Shown here: piece after piece, positions 8,334 through 17,666 of the stretch
How positions within the stretch are numbered: the first letter of the stretch is position 1
Layout: every line of letters starts with the position of its first letter
Assembly (NCBI GenBank): GCA_900543325.1
Contig: UQQU01000017.1
Location: forward strand, 1-48,939
Reading direction: 5' to 3'
Origin: an uncultured Clostridium sp.
GTDB taxonomy: Bacteria > Bacillota > Clostridia > Clostridiales > Clostridiaceae
DNA length: 48,939 nucleotides
Notes under the pieces: model-generated
Database searches by the model: none
What the model saw: the letters and a program-made list of their open reading frames with translations, nothing else
Told to the model about the DNA's origin: nothing
Translations under genes and position numbers: made by a program

Positions 8334-9506
8334 ATGATTACTGTTATTAAAAATATAAATGTATATGCACCAGAAAAGTTAGGGAAGAAAGATGTTGTTA
8401 TTGTAAGTGATAAGATTGAAGGAATATATGATAATGTGAATATTCCTAATGATTTTATAGAGATAAAGGTAATAGATGGAAAGGATAAAATATTATTTCC
8501 GGGATTTTTAGATTGCCATGTCCATATTATTGGTGGAGGGGGAGAAGGGGGATTTAGGACAAGAACTCCAGAAATATCAGTGATTTCTTTAGTAGAAGCT
8601 GGAATTACCACAGTTGTAGGATGCATAGGAACTGATGGGGTATGTAGAAATATGAGATCACTTATTGCAAAAGCAAAAGGACTAGAAGAAGAAGGAATAA
8701 CATCCTATTGCTATACAGGTTCCTATGAGATACCAGTAAAAACAATTACAGAAAGTATAAAAGGTGATTTTATGATGGTGGATAAGGTTATTGGTGTTGG
8801 AGAAGTAGCATTATCAGATCATAGAAGTTCACAATCATCATATCAAGAGTTTGTAAACACTGTAGCTCAAGCCAGAGTAGGAGGATTATTATCAGGAAAA
8901 GCCGGAATTGTTAATGTACATTTAGGAGATGGTGCTAGAAGGTTAGAATATTTATTTAAACTTATAGAAGAAACAGAAATTCCACCAACTCAACTCTTAC
9001 CTACACATATTAATAGAAGTGATAAATTATTTGAAGTAGGAATTGAATATGCTAAAAAGGGAGGATTTATTGATTTAACAACAAGCTCAGATCCAAGATT
9101 CTTAGAACCAGGAGAGCTAAGAGCAGGAGAGGGATTAGCACTTTTATTAAAGAATGGTGTAGACATTAAACATATAACATTTTCATCTGATGGAAATGGA
9201 AGCATGCCGGTATTTGATAGAGATGGAAAACTAGTTGGCCTTGGAATATGCTCTGTTAAAACTCTTTACAGAGAAGTAAAAGATAGCATACAAGAACATA
9301 ATGTGCCTATAGAACAAGCAATAAAGGTAATTACTTCAAATGTTGCAGAATTCCTTAAGTTAGATAATAAAGGAAAGATAGAAGAAGGAAGAGATGCAGA
9401 TTTTGTTATTGTAAATAAAGACAGTTTAGATATTGATATGGTAATTGCTAAAGGAAAAATTGTTGTTGAGGATGGAAAAGCATCTATAAAACCAACATTC
9501 CAATAA
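8334..9506 (+). CDS. iadA: Isoaspartyl (beta-aspartyl) dipeptidase, M38 family
   Basis: This cytosolic amidohydrolase cleaves isoaspartyl dipeptides that arise from damaged proteins. The 390-residue length fits IadA. The metal-binding HxH motif is at H62/H64 (GFLDCHVHI), followed by the typical glycine-rich GGGGEGGFRTRTPE loop. Later motifs VGEVALSDHRSS, NVHLGDGARR, LLPTHINR and FSSDGNGSMP are characteristic of the family, the last holding the catalytic aspartate. A strong AGGAGG Shine-Dalgarno precedes the ATG. It appears monocistronic, ending at a bidirectional terminator shared with the convergent hydrolase gene. Confidence 0.92.
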   Translation: MITVIKNINVYAPEKLGKKDVVIVSDKIEGIYDNVNIPNDFIEIKVIDGKDKILFPGFLDCHVHIIGGGGEGGFRTRTPEISVISLVEAGITTVVGCIGTDGVCRNMRSLIAKAKGLEEEGITSYCYTGSYEIPVKTITESIKGDFMMVDKVIGVGEVALSDHRSSQSSYQEFVNTVAQARVGGLLSGKAGIVNVHLGDGARRLEYLFKLIEETEIPPTQLLPTHINRSDKLFEVGIEYAKKGGFIDLTTSSDPRFLEPGELRAGEGLALLLKNGVDIKHITFSSDGNGSMPVFDRDGKLVGLGICSVKTLYREVKDSIQEHNVPIEQAIKVITSNVAEFLKLDNKGKIEEGRDADFVIVNKDSLDIDMVIAKGKIVVEDGKASIKPTFQ

Positions 9507-9525
9507 AAATATGATTAAAAATTTA

Positions 9526-9556
9526 AGGGCTACCTAAAAGAGTAGCCCTAATTTTT
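9526..9556. terminator. Bidirectional terminator between iadA and the SleB-type gene
   Basis: AGGGCTAC (9526-9533) and GTAGCCCT (9542-9549) form an 8-bp stem. T-rich sequence lies on both flanks in the appropriate strands, fitting the two convergent genes. Confidence 0.8.
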
Positions 9557-9557
9557 A

Positions 9558-10136
9558 TTATAATGTAAAGAATAAATGTTGTCCTATAGAAACTATATTA
9601 TGTTTTTCAACACCCTGCATCCAAGTGCAAGTAGCTATATCTGGGTTGTAGAAAAATACAGCATCTCCTGTAGGATCATTACCGCTTAATGCATCATATA
9701 CAGCATCAAAGCATTCTTGAGTTGGTTGAACATCAATACTACCGTCGACTATACAAGAAAAAGCTTTTGGTTGAAATATAACATCTTGTATAGTATTAGG
9801 AAACCCATTATTAAGAGCCCTGTTTAATATAACTGATGCAACAGCAACTTTTCCCTCGTAGGGTTCACCCTTACTTTCAGCATATACAACTTGAGACATT
9901 AAATAAATATCTGATTGTGTTAAATAAAGCATCTGATTATTATCCTTAAAAACTTCAACATATTCTTCATCAGATAAATTTATATAGTTATTTCCGTTAT
10001 TTTCTAAATTTGATAAATTATCTTCTATTCTTGTACTTGCGCTTACCTTAGTAGTAGATAAATTTGATAAGCTTAAGTCAAGTGCTGAAAGAGATAGGGT
10101 TAGAATAATACAAAATAAGAATTTTCCAAGTTTCAT
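9558..10136 (-). CDS. Secreted cell-wall hydrolase, SleB/CwlJ type (Hydrolase_2)
   Basis: This 192-residue protein has an N-terminal signal-like segment (residues 4-24, FLFCIILTLSLSALDLSLS), a polar linker, and a C-terminal Hydrolase_2 domain from about residue 75. The signature YAESKGEPYEGKVAVASVIL contains the catalytic-type glutamate E87, and FQPKAFSC and the downstream FYNP segment are family-typical. Relatives (SleB, CwlJ) are lytic enzymes that cut spore cortex peptidoglycan. No peptidoglycan-binding domain is present, so a vegetative or spore role cannot be decided. The start is placed at the ATG preceded by AGGAGG, ten codons inside the longest frame. Confidence 0.85.
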   Translation of the reverse strand: MKLGKFLFCIILTLSLSALDLSLSNLSTTKVSASTRIEDNLSNLENNGNNYINLSDEEYVEVFKDNNQMLYLTQSDIYLMSQVVYAESKGEPYEGKVAVASVILNRALNNGFPNTIQDVIFQPKAFSCIVDGSIDVQPTQECFDAVYDALSGNDPTGDAVFFYNPDIATCTWMQGVEKHNIVSIGQHLFFTL

Positions 10137-10209
10137 AAAAAACCTCCTTTTGGAATAACCCAATCGAGATATATTTTACCCAGAAAATTTAAAATAATAC
10201 AAAACATTA

Positions 10210-11232
10210 TCAGAAAGAGTTTAATAATGATTCAAAGGAAGTTTTTACATCATCATATTTAGAATAAGCATTATCGTAGTTCTTATCTATAGTATCTTTA
10301 TTTTCCTCATAACTAGGTGAAGATTTCTCATAGATAACAGCAATTTTTAAAGAATTTAAGTAAGTTGAATATAAAGTAAAGGTATTATTTAAGCTATTAT
10401 AATAAGACATACAACCTTCTGGTATTGAAGAGTAGTTAAAATCTTTCTTTATAGTTTCAAGAGTGCTTTCTTTTTCTTTAATATCATCAAGAATTACATC
10501 TAAAGACCTATTTTCTTTTCTTATTAAGTTTATAGCTGGTTCTAAATCATCTAATATTTCATAAAATTCATTGGTGCATTTAGTTAATTTTTCAATATAT
10601 GCGTTGTATTGAGTTGTTTTAATTGATTCTTCTTTGTTTAATTTTTCTAAAGTATTTAAGTAGCCAATTAAATTGTCTAAAAAGGTTTCACTTTCTTCTG
10701 GTAAGGTTAAAGAAAACCCATAAGGAGATAAATCTTCATAACTTTTTTTACAGCTTTCTTTTAAAATTAGTATTTCAGAAGTAATTTCAGATGTAGATAA
10801 ATTACTAGTATAAGATAAAACATCAATACAATAGCTATATAAATTCTCTGTATTTTCGATACATGAAATTAATGTTGGAATTATGTTAGGAGTATTATTA
10901 TTTGCTATTACTACAGCAGATACTTTCCCCTTTAGTTCTTCTAATTGCTTTAAATCATCATTTAATATGCTAGAGGCTGATTTACTATTTATAGTTACAC
11001 CATTAATACATTTTTTTAAAGAAAGATTTATTTCAGATAGTTCGGTAATATAAGGCTCAAAATTTTTTAAAGCTGTATCTTCAGTAGAAATATCATTATT
11101 ATTAGCAGATGAAGAAATAGAATTATTACGGTTATGTAATAATAACATCATAGAGGAGGTTAAAAATACACAAATTAATAGCGTTATAACAAAGGTTTTA
11201 TTTTCAAAAAATGATTTTTTTATGCTTTCCAT
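10210..11232 (-). CDS. Unknown membrane-anchored extracellular protein
   Basis: I do not recognise this 340-residue protein. It has one N-terminal membrane segment (about residues 13-33, FVITLLICVFLTSSMMLLL) preceded by lysines, so the rest should be outside the cell. The outer part is rich in Leu, Glu, Lys, Ser and Asn and appears largely helical with coiled-coil-like stretches. There are few cysteines and no catalytic motif. The GTG at 11241 lies only two bases from the ribosome site, so the ATG at 11232 is preferred. It is divergent from cdaA and upstream of the SleB-type gene on the same strand, which weakly suggests an envelope role. Confidence 0.75.
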   Translation of the reverse strand: MESIKKSFFENKTFVITLLICVFLTSSMMLLLHNRNNSISSSANNNDISTEDTALKNFEPYITELSEINLSLKKCINGVTINSKSASSILNDDLKQLEELKGKVSAVVIANNNTPNIIPTLISCIENTENLYSYCIDVLSYTSNLSTSEITSEILILKESCKKSYEDLSPYGFSLTLPEESETFLDNLIGYLNTLEKLNKEESIKTTQYNAYIEKLTKCTNEFYEILDDLEPAINLIRKENRSLDVILDDIKEKESTLETIKKDFNYSSIPEGCMSYYNSLNNTFTLYSTYLNSLKIAVIYEKSSPSYEENKDTIDKNYDNAYSKYDDVKTSFESLLNSF

Positions 11233-11417
11233 ATATATCACATCCTTTAAATTAACTTACAATATTAAATATTATGAAAAAACTTTTTCTATAATTTATA
11301 TTATTATGAAAAATAAAATATACTTAAATAAATTTATTGATGAAAATAAAAGAAGTTATGAAAGCTAAAAATGAGAAATATGGGAGAATTTAGACTAATA
11401 AAAATAGAATTATAATA

Positions 11418-11446
11418 TTTTAACAATTATGAGAATAGTGTATAAT
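11418..11446 (+). promoter_or_regulatory. Candidate cdaA promoter
   Basis: A perfect TATAAT (11441-11446) lies 31 bases before the cdaA start. The best -35 candidates are TTTAAC- or TTAACA-like hexamers within 11418-11425, at 15-17 base spacing. Confidence 0.5.
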
Positions 11447-11476
11447 TTAATTAGAAAATTTATGGTGGTGGATTAG

Positions 11477-12331
11477 ATGCAAAACTTTATTTCAATGATA
11501 ATGAATTCACTAAAGAGCATGTCACTTACTGCTATTATTGATATTTTAGTAGTAGCATTTATATTTTATAAAGGATATATGCTTATTAAGGAAACAAGAG
11601 CAGAACAGCTATTAAAGGGAATAGCATTTATAATAATATTAATTCCAATTAGTTCTATACTAAATTTGAGTATGCTATATTTTATATTAAGCAAAACTTT
11701 AACTATTGGAATAATATCTGTAGTTATAATATTTCAACCAGAAATAAGAAGAGCATTAGAGCATTTAGGAAGAAGTGCTTTTGAAGATAAACATGGTTTT
11801 GAAGATAGGGAACAGAGGAATATTTATGTTAGTGAAATTGTCAATGCAGTATCTAACTTAGCAGAAACAAAGACAGGAGCACTAATTGCAATTGAACAAG
11901 GAACAGGACTTGGAGAAATAATAGCTTCGGGAACCATATTAGAAGCAAAAATAACATCAAATCTACTTGAAAATATATTTGTTGTAAATACTCCACTTCA
12001 TGATGGAGCAACAATAATAGGAAGAGATAAAATATTGGCATCAGGATGTGTTTTACCATTAACTAATAATAAAGAAATTAATAAAAAGTTAGGAACTAGA
12101 CATAGAGCAGCAATAGGACTATCTGAAATATCTGATGCACTTGTTATTATAGTATCAGAAGAAACAGGAATTATCTCTTTGGCTATAAATGGACGTTTAA
12201 CTAGAAATTATGATAAGGATAGATTAAGAACAATTTTACTTAAGATAATGGAGCATAGAGAAGAAAAGAATGTTAAAACTGCTGGCAAGAAGGTGAAAAC
12301 ATGGATAACTGGAAAAATAAACAGAAAATAA
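11477..12331 (+). CDS. cdaA: Diadenylate cyclase CdaA (c-di-AMP synthase)
   Basis: CdaA joins two ATP into cyclic di-AMP, the second messenger controlling potassium, osmotic balance and cell-wall state. The 284-residue protein has three N-terminal membrane segments (about residues 17-34, 46-63 and 66-86), then the DAC domain. Catalytic motifs are intact: D176-G177-A178 in LHDGATII and the GTRHRAA motif with R208-H209-R210. It overlaps cdaR by 31 bases, implying translational coupling. glmM, usually the third gene of this module, lies 6.6 kb downstream with unrelated genes between. Confidence 0.96.
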   Translation: MQNFISMIMNSLKSMSLTAIIDILVVAFIFYKGYMLIKETRAEQLLKGIAFIIILIPISSILNLSMLYFILSKTLTIGIISVVIIFQPEIRRALEHLGRSAFEDKHGFEDREQRNIYVSEIVNAVSNLAETKTGALIAIEQGTGLGEIIASGTILEAKITSNLLENIFVVNTPLHDGATIIGRDKILASGCVLPLTNNKEINKKLGTRHRAAIGLSEISDALVIIVSEETGIISLAINGRLTRNYDKDRLRTILLKIMEHREEKNVKTAGKKVKTWITGKINRK

Positions 12332-13560
12332 TTGTTCAATTAGTATGTCTTTTGCTATCGCTAGGATTATGGATTTATGTAACTAACATAGAAAATCCTA
12401 TAAAATCTTATGAATTAAGTAGAGTGCCAGTAGAAATTAAAAATGCTGATAGTTTAAAAGATGCAGGGTTAGCACTATCGCCTAATCAGGAGTTTTACGT
12501 AAATTTAAAAATAGAAGGTAATAGTCAAGACTTATTTAGTGTAGATAAAAGTGATTTTACCATAAGCGTAGATCTAAATGAATTTGTACTAAAAAATGGA
12601 GAAAATAAAATTACTGTAAATATAGAAAATTCTCCTAGTACAGTTAAAATAAAAAATAGTAACGGATTGACCATAACGATAAAGACTGAAGCATATTCTA
12701 CAAAGGAAGTTCCAGTAAAATCTAAAATTAATGTTATTTCAAAATCAAGTTATTATGTAGCAACACCTATATTTAGTCCAGAAACTATAATCGTATCTGG
12801 TCCAGAATCTTTAGTAAATAAAGTAACAAAAGTTGTTGCAGAAGGTGAAGAAAGTAATGCTGTAAAGACAATTGTTAAAAACTATATAGTTACCCCGGTA
12901 GATGAAAATGATAAAGAGGTCACTGGTGTTGAATTATCTCAAAAGTGGGCAGAAGCAACTATTGAAATAAACCAAGGTAAGACAGTTCCAATTAAAATTA
13001 ATACTACAGGAACATTATCAAGTGGTTTAAGATTAAAATCAATAAGTTCAACTACAACAGAGATAGGAATAACAGGACCTGAATCTGCATTAAATTCAAT
13101 TAATGAAATTGGGACAGAAACTATAAATCTTTCTGAAATAAAAGATAGTACCAATATTGATGTTGCATTAGGCATACCAGATGGAATATTAATTCATAAT
13201 GGTGAAAACTCCATAACGGTAAGTATAGTTGTAGAAAAAGTACAAACAAAAGAGTTTACTATTGATTATTCAATGATAGGACAGCAGGAAGGTATAAATA
13301 TTGTTCCTGATAATAATAAAGTGACTATAACAGTTTCAGGCTTTGAAGATGTTTTAAATACTCTTACCGAAGCAAACTTTACTGCAGAACTAGATGTATC
13401 TGAATATACTGAGGAAGGTGAATTTTCTAAAGCCCCAACTGTAAATTTAGTTGGGGTAGATAATGTTAATATAGATAATGTAAGTGAAATAAAATTAACT
13501 GTATCAAAAGATATACCTACAAATGGAGATGAGGTACAAGAAGAAGTACCACAACAATAA
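12301..13560 (+). CDS. cdaR: CdaA regulator CdaR (YbbR-domain protein)
   Basis: CdaR is the membrane-anchored partner that modulates diadenylate cyclase activity. The 419-residue protein has one N-terminal membrane helix (about residues 10-26) followed by an extracellular region of about four YbbR repeats of roughly 80 residues. Repeat boundaries can be seen at segments such as TKEVPVKSKINV, GKTVPIKINTTGTL and TKEFTIDYSMIG. The start codon lies inside the end of cdaA, with an AAGGTG ribosome site within that gene. The C-terminus is acidic. A terminator follows, so cdaA-cdaR forms a two-gene unit here. Confidence 0.93.
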   Translation: MDNWKNKQKIIVQLVCLLLSLGLWIYVTNIENPIKSYELSRVPVEIKNADSLKDAGLALSPNQEFYVNLKIEGNSQDLFSVDKSDFTISVDLNEFVLKNGENKITVNIENSPSTVKIKNSNGLTITIKTEAYSTKEVPVKSKINVISKSSYYVATPIFSPETIIVSGPESLVNKVTKVVAEGEESNAVKTIVKNYIVTPVDENDKEVTGVELSQKWAEATIEINQGKTVPIKINTTGTLSSGLRLKSISSTTTEIGITGPESALNSINEIGTETINLSEIKDSTNIDVALGIPDGILIHNGENSITVSIVVEKVQTKEFTIDYSMIGQQEGINIVPDNNKVTITVSGFEDVLNTLTEANFTAELDVSEYTEEGEFSKAPTVNLVGVDNVNIDNVSEIKLTVSKDIPTNGDEVQEEVPQQ

Positions 13561-13569
13561 TTAAAAAAT

Positions 13570-13599
13570 AAAGTTAGCTTAGGCTAACTTTATTTTTTT
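13570..13599 (+). terminator. Intrinsic terminator of cdaAR
   Basis: AAAGTTAGC (13570-13578) and GCTAACTTT (13583-13591) form a 9-bp stem followed by a T-run. Confidence 0.9.
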
Positions 13600-13702
13600 C
13601 TTTGTATAGTTATTTTAAGACATGGAGAACCTTAACTATTAACTATGTTAATCTTGTGATACAATATTAAAAACTAGAAATAATATTATTAAGGGTGATT
13701 AT

Positions 13703-15301
13703 ATGACTATAAGAATTAACAACCTAAGTCTTGGGTTAGATGATGATATAAAATTATTAAAAAAGAAAGCAAGCAAAAAATTAAGAATTTCAGTAGATGA
13801 AATTAAAGACTTTAAAATAGTTAGAGAAAGTATAGATGCAAGAAATAAAGATAATATTAAGATTACATATGCAATTGAAATTGAACATAAAGATGAAGAA
13901 AAGTTAGTAAATAGAGTTCATGATAATGATGTGAGAATAGATAACTCAAAATATGAACCAGATGTTGAGCCAGGTAATGAGGTATTAAATCATAGACCAG
14001 TAGTTGTAGGTTTAGGGCCAGCAGGATTATTTTCTGCGTTAATGTTAGCACAAAAAGGATATAAACCATTAGTTATAGAACGTGGAGAAGATGTTGATAA
14101 AAGAACAGAGACTGTGGATAAGTTTTGGAAAACGGGTGAGTTGAATCTAGAATCTAATGTTCAATTTGGAGAAGGAGGAGCAGGATCATTTTCAGATGGT
14201 AAGCTAACTACTAGAATCAAGGATAAAAAGTGTGACTATGTTTTAGCTGAGTTAGTTAAAGCAGGAGCTCCAAAGGAGATTAGATATGAAGCAAAGCCAC
14301 ATGTAGGAACAGATATATTAAAAGATGTAGTTAAAAATATAAGAAAGCAAATTATTGCTTTAGGAGGAGAGGTTCGTTTTTCTTCTAAGCTTGAATACAT
14401 AAAAAGTAATAATGGAAAAGTAAAGAGTATAATAGTAAATGGTGATGAAATACCATGTGATGCACTTGTTTTAGCACTAGGACATAGCTCAAGAGATACA
14501 TATGAAATGTTAAATAGTATTGGAATATTCATGGAACCAAAAGCTTTTGCAATTGGAGTTAGAATTGAACATCCTCAAGAAATGATAAATGTAGGTCAAT
14601 ATGGTAAAATGGCTAGTCATCCAAGATTACAAGCAGCAAGTTATAATTTAACATACCAAAGTAGAGCTTTAGGAAGAGGAGTATATTCTTTCTGTATGTG
14701 TCCAGGTGGAGTTGTTGTTGCTGCAGCATCTGAAGATAAAAGACTAGTTTCTAATGGTATGAGTTATCATGCAAGAAATGAGGAAAATTCAAATTCAGCC
14801 TTAGTTGTAACTGTTGGCCCAGAAGATTTTGAAGGAACTTCAGTTTTAAGAGGAATGGAATTCCAAAGACATTATGAATCTTTAGCATATAAAGTTGGTG
14901 GAGGAAACTATAAAGCTCCTGTTCAATTATTAGGTGATTTTGTTAATGATAGAAAATCAACTAGACTTGGAGCAGTAACACCAAGCTATAAGCCAGGATT
15001 TGAATTTGCTGATATGAGAGAGTGCTTGCCTTCATATGTAGTAGAAGGAATAAAAGATGGAGTTAATAATTTTGATAGAAAAATTAAAGGATATGGAAGA
15101 GAGGACGCTGTTTTAACTGGAATAGAAACAAGAACTTCAGCACCAGTTAAAATAACAAGAAATGAGAGATTAGAAAGTATATCATTAAGTGGTTTATATC
15201 CTTGTGGAGAAGGTGCCGGTTTTGCAGGTGGAATTGTATCAGCAGCAGTTGATGGAATTAAAGTTGCAGAAAGAATTATAGAAAAATATAAACAAATATA
15301 A
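13703..15301 (+). CDS. FAD-dependent oxidoreductase of unknown substrate (COG2509-like)
   Basis: This 532-residue flavoprotein begins with a small domain of about 95 residues, followed by a dinucleotide-binding fold with GLGPAG at residues 103-108 and the acidic end of the second strand (VIERGED). Further family features are NVQFGEGGAGSFSDGKLTT and a C-terminal FAD contact, PCGEGAGFAGGIVSAAVDG. Such proteins are widespread in Firmicutes and annotated only as NAD(P)/FAD-dependent oxidoreductases; the substrate is unknown. The gene stands between the cdaAR terminator and ptb with its own spacing on both sides. Confidence 0.8.
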   Translation: MTIRINNLSLGLDDDIKLLKKKASKKLRISVDEIKDFKIVRESIDARNKDNIKITYAIEIEHKDEEKLVNRVHDNDVRIDNSKYEPDVEPGNEVLNHRPVVVGLGPAGLFSALMLAQKGYKPLVIERGEDVDKRTETVDKFWKTGELNLESNVQFGEGGAGSFSDGKLTTRIKDKKCDYVLAELVKAGAPKEIRYEAKPHVGTDILKDVVKNIRKQIIALGGEVRFSSKLEYIKSNNGKVKSIIVNGDEIPCDALVLALGHSSRDTYEMLNSIGIFMEPKAFAIGVRIEHPQEMINVGQYGKMASHPRLQAASYNLTYQSRALGRGVYSFCMCPGGVVVAAASEDKRLVSNGMSYHARNEENSNSALVVTVGPEDFEGTSVLRGMEFQRHYESLAYKVGGGNYKAPVQLLGDFVNDRKSTRLGAVTPSYKPGFEFADMRECLPSYVVEGIKDGVNNFDRKIKGYGREDAVLTGIETRTSAPVKITRNERLESISLSGLYPCGEGAGFAGGIVSAAVDGIKVAERIIEKYKQI

Positions 15302-15342
15302 TTAATTAATAATAAATATATTTAAAGAAAATCAATAATTAT

Positions 15343-15371
15343 AGAAAATTACTCATTTTCTTTATTTTTAT
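15343..15371 (+). terminator. Terminator after the FAD oxidoreductase gene
   Basis: AGAAAAT (15343-15349) and ATTTTCT (15355-15361) form a short A+T-rich stem followed by T-rich sequence. This is moderate support only. Confidence 0.5.
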
Positions 15372-15399
15372 CTATAGAAATAGCTGAAAAATTAACGTG

Positions 15400-15414
15400 A
15401 ATTTTCTGAAAATT
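15400..15414 (+). promoter_or_regulatory. CodY box upstream of ptb-buk
   Basis: AATTTTCTGAAAATT is an exact 15/15 match to the CodY consensus AATTTTCWGAAAATT. It lies 120 bases before ptb, just upstream of the likely promoter region, where bound CodY could repress. CodY responds to branched-chain amino acids and GTP in Firmicutes. The promoter itself is not clear; candidates include TAAAAT at 15438-15443. Confidence 0.8.
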
Positions 15415-15533
15415 TAGGTTTTTATTAAAAACTTTGATAAAATAGTATATAGGTAAAAATTTCAATAAATAAAAATAAATTGAAATATCTAATTAATATG
15501 GTTAATAAAAGGGTATAGTAAGAGAGGTGTATT

Positions 15534-16442
15534 ATGAGTAAAAATTTTGATGATTTACTTTCAAAGTTAAAAGTAGCAGAAAAAAAGAAATTAGCTGTAG
15601 CAGTAGCACAAGATGAGCCTGTTTTAGAGGCTGTTAAAGCAGCAAAGGATAGAGGTATAGCAGATGCTATTTTAGTCGGTGATAGAGCAAAAATTGAAGA
15701 AGTAGCAGCTCAAATAGATATGGATTTAACTGATTTTGAAATAATTCATGAAGAAGATGTTAAAATAGCAGCCCTAAAAGCAATACAATTAGTTTCTAGT
15801 GGTGCAGCAGATATGGTTATGAAAGGATTAGTAGATACAGCGACATTTTTAAGAAGTGTATTAAATAAAGAGGTTGGGCTTAGAACAGGAAAGCTAATGT
15901 CTCATGTATCTGTATTTGAAATTGAAGGAATAGATAGATTAATATTATTAACAGATGCTGCTTTCAATACTTATCCAGATTTAAAACAAAAAGTTCAAAT
16001 AATAAATAACTCTGTAATGGTTGCAAAAGCTTGTGGAATAGAAAATCCAAAAGTTGCACCAGTTTGTGCTGTTGAGGTAGTAAATCCAGATATGCCAGCA
16101 ACAGTAGATGCAGCATTATTATCTAAGATGAGTGATAGAGGACAAATTAAAGGATGTATAGTTGATGGGCCTTTAGCTTTAGATAATGCATTATCAGAAG
16201 AAGCAGCACATCATAAAGGAGTTACTGGTCCTGTTGCAGGGAAGGCTGATATATTATTACTTCCTAATATAGATGTTGCAAATGTTATGTATAAATCATT
16301 AACTTATACAGCACCAACAAAGAATGGTGGTATATTAGTTGGAACATCAGCTCCAGTTATTTTAACATCAAGAGCAGATAGTTTTGAAACAAAGGTAAAT
16401 TCTATTGCATTAGCAGCATTAGTTTCAGAGGGTAGAAAGTAA
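15534..16442 (+). CDS. ptb: Phosphate butyryltransferase
   Basis: Ptb converts butyryl-CoA and phosphate to butyryl phosphate and CoA, the first step of the acid branch of butyrate fermentation. The 302-residue length and PTA_PTB fold match the family, with LVSSGAADMVMKGLVDTATF and LSHVSVFE-like segments in the middle. It has an AGAGAGGTG ribosome site, and the kinase gene follows after 21 bases. Relatives include phosphotransacetylase, but adjacency to butyrate kinase supports this assignment. An exact CodY box lies upstream. Confidence 0.95.
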   Translation: MSKNFDDLLSKLKVAEKKKLAVAVAQDEPVLEAVKAAKDRGIADAILVGDRAKIEEVAAQIDMDLTDFEIIHEEDVKIAALKAIQLVSSGAADMVMKGLVDTATFLRSVLNKEVGLRTGKLMSHVSVFEIEGIDRLILLTDAAFNTYPDLKQKVQIINNSVMVAKACGIENPKVAPVCAVEVVNPDMPATVDAALLSKMSDRGQIKGCIVDGPLALDNALSEEAAHHKGVTGPVAGKADILLLPNIDVANVMYKSLTYTAPTKNGGILVGTSAPVILTSRADSFETKVNSIALAALVSEGRK

Positions 16443-16463
16443 TATTAGGAGGTATTGAGAATT

Positions 16464-17531
16464 ATGGCATATAAATTATTAATAATTAATCCAGGGTCAA
16501 CATCGACTAAAATAGGTGTTTATTCAGATGAAAAAGAAGTTTTAGTGGAAACATTAAGACACTCATCTGATGAAATAGCAAAATATGATAGTATTTTTGA
16601 ACAAAAAGGCTTTAGAAAACAAGTTATAATGAATATTTTGAAAGAAAATAATATTGATGTAAATTCATTAGATGCAATAGTAGGAAGAGGTGGAATGCTT
16701 AGACCTATTCCAGGAGGGACTTATGAAGTTACTGATAAATTACTAGAAGATTTAAAAGTTGGAGTGTCAGGTCAACATGCATCTAATTTAGGTGGAATAT
16801 TAGCAAAAGAAATTGCAAATGAAGTTGGAATAAGAGCATTTATAGTTGATCCTGTTGTTGTGGATGAATTACAAGATGTAGCTAGAATTTCAGGTATTCC
16901 TGAACTGCCAAGAAGAAGTATTTTTCATGCATTAAATCAAAAAGCAGTTGCTAAGAGATATGCAAAGGAAAATGGGAAAAGATATAATGATTTAAATCTT
17001 GTTGTAGTTCATATGGGTGGAGGAGTATCTGTTGCAGCACATAGAGATGGATTAGTAGTTGATGTAAATAATACTTTAGATGGAGATGGACCTTTTTCAC
17101 CAGAAAGGGCAGGATCAGTTCCTGTTGGGGATCTAGTTAAATTATGCTTTAGTGGAAAGTATACCCAAGCAGAAATATATAGCAAAATAGTTGGTAAGGG
17201 TGGTTATGTTGCGTATCTTAACACTAATGATGCTAGAGATGTTTTAAAAGCTAGAGAAGAAGGCGATGAATATGCTTCCTTAATTTTTGATGCATTTATT
17301 TATCAAATATGCAAAGCTATTGGAGAAATGTCTACTGTTCTTAACGGAAAAGTAGATCAAATAATTTTAACTGGTGGAATAGCTTATTCACCTGTAATTG
17401 TTAATGCAATTAAAGAAAAGGTTCAATGGATTAGTGATGTAACTGTTTATCCAGGTGAAGATGAACTATTAGCTTTAGCTCAAGGAGCTATTAGAGTTCT
17501 TAATGGAGAAGAGGATGCTAGGGAGTATTAG
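16464..17531 (+). CDS. buk: Butyrate kinase
   Basis: Buk transfers phosphate from butyryl phosphate to ADP, giving butyrate and ATP, the energy-yielding last step of the pathway. The protein is 355 residues. The N-terminal LLIINPGSTSTKIG phosphate-binding motif, VGRGGMLRPIPGGTY, GQHASNLGG, the VVHMGGGVSVAAHRDG motif and ILTGGIAYS are all typical of the acetate/butyrate kinase family. The frame is open from a TTG at 16455, but AGGAGG at 16447-16452 is correctly spaced for the ATG at 16464. It is co-transcribed with ptb and ends at a strong terminator. Confidence 0.96.
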   Translation: MAYKLLIINPGSTSTKIGVYSDEKEVLVETLRHSSDEIAKYDSIFEQKGFRKQVIMNILKENNIDVNSLDAIVGRGGMLRPIPGGTYEVTDKLLEDLKVGVSGQHASNLGGILAKEIANEVGIRAFIVDPVVVDELQDVARISGIPELPRRSIFHALNQKAVAKRYAKENGKRYNDLNLVVVHMGGGVSVAAHRDGLVVDVNNTLDGDGPFSPERAGSVPVGDLVKLCFSGKYTQAEIYSKIVGKGGYVAYLNTNDARDVLKAREEGDEYASLIFDAFIYQICKAIGEMSTVLNGKVDQIILTGGIAYSPVIVNAIKEKVQWISDVTVYPGEDELLALAQGAIRVLNGEEDAREY

Positions 17532-17557
17532 AAATAAAAATAAAATTTGAAATTTTT

Positions 17558-17580
17558 AAGTGCGTTCTACGCACTTTTTT
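17558..17580 (+). terminator. Intrinsic terminator of ptb-buk
   Basis: AAGTGCGT and ACGCACTT form an 8-bp stem with a three-base loop, followed by a T-run. Confidence 0.92.
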
Positions 17581-17666
17581 ATTTGAAAAAATATAAGAAC
17601 ATAGTTTTAATTTACAGTAATATGGATAGAATTTATGATATGAAATATTAAGTGTATGGAGGGACT

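Noticed and set aside
13863..14069. Minus-strand frames inside real genes (for example 13863-14069, 28229-28735, 40292-40765)
   Set aside because: They are antisense shadows with Leu/Ile/Ser-rich composition, no ribosome site, and full overlap with well-supported genes.
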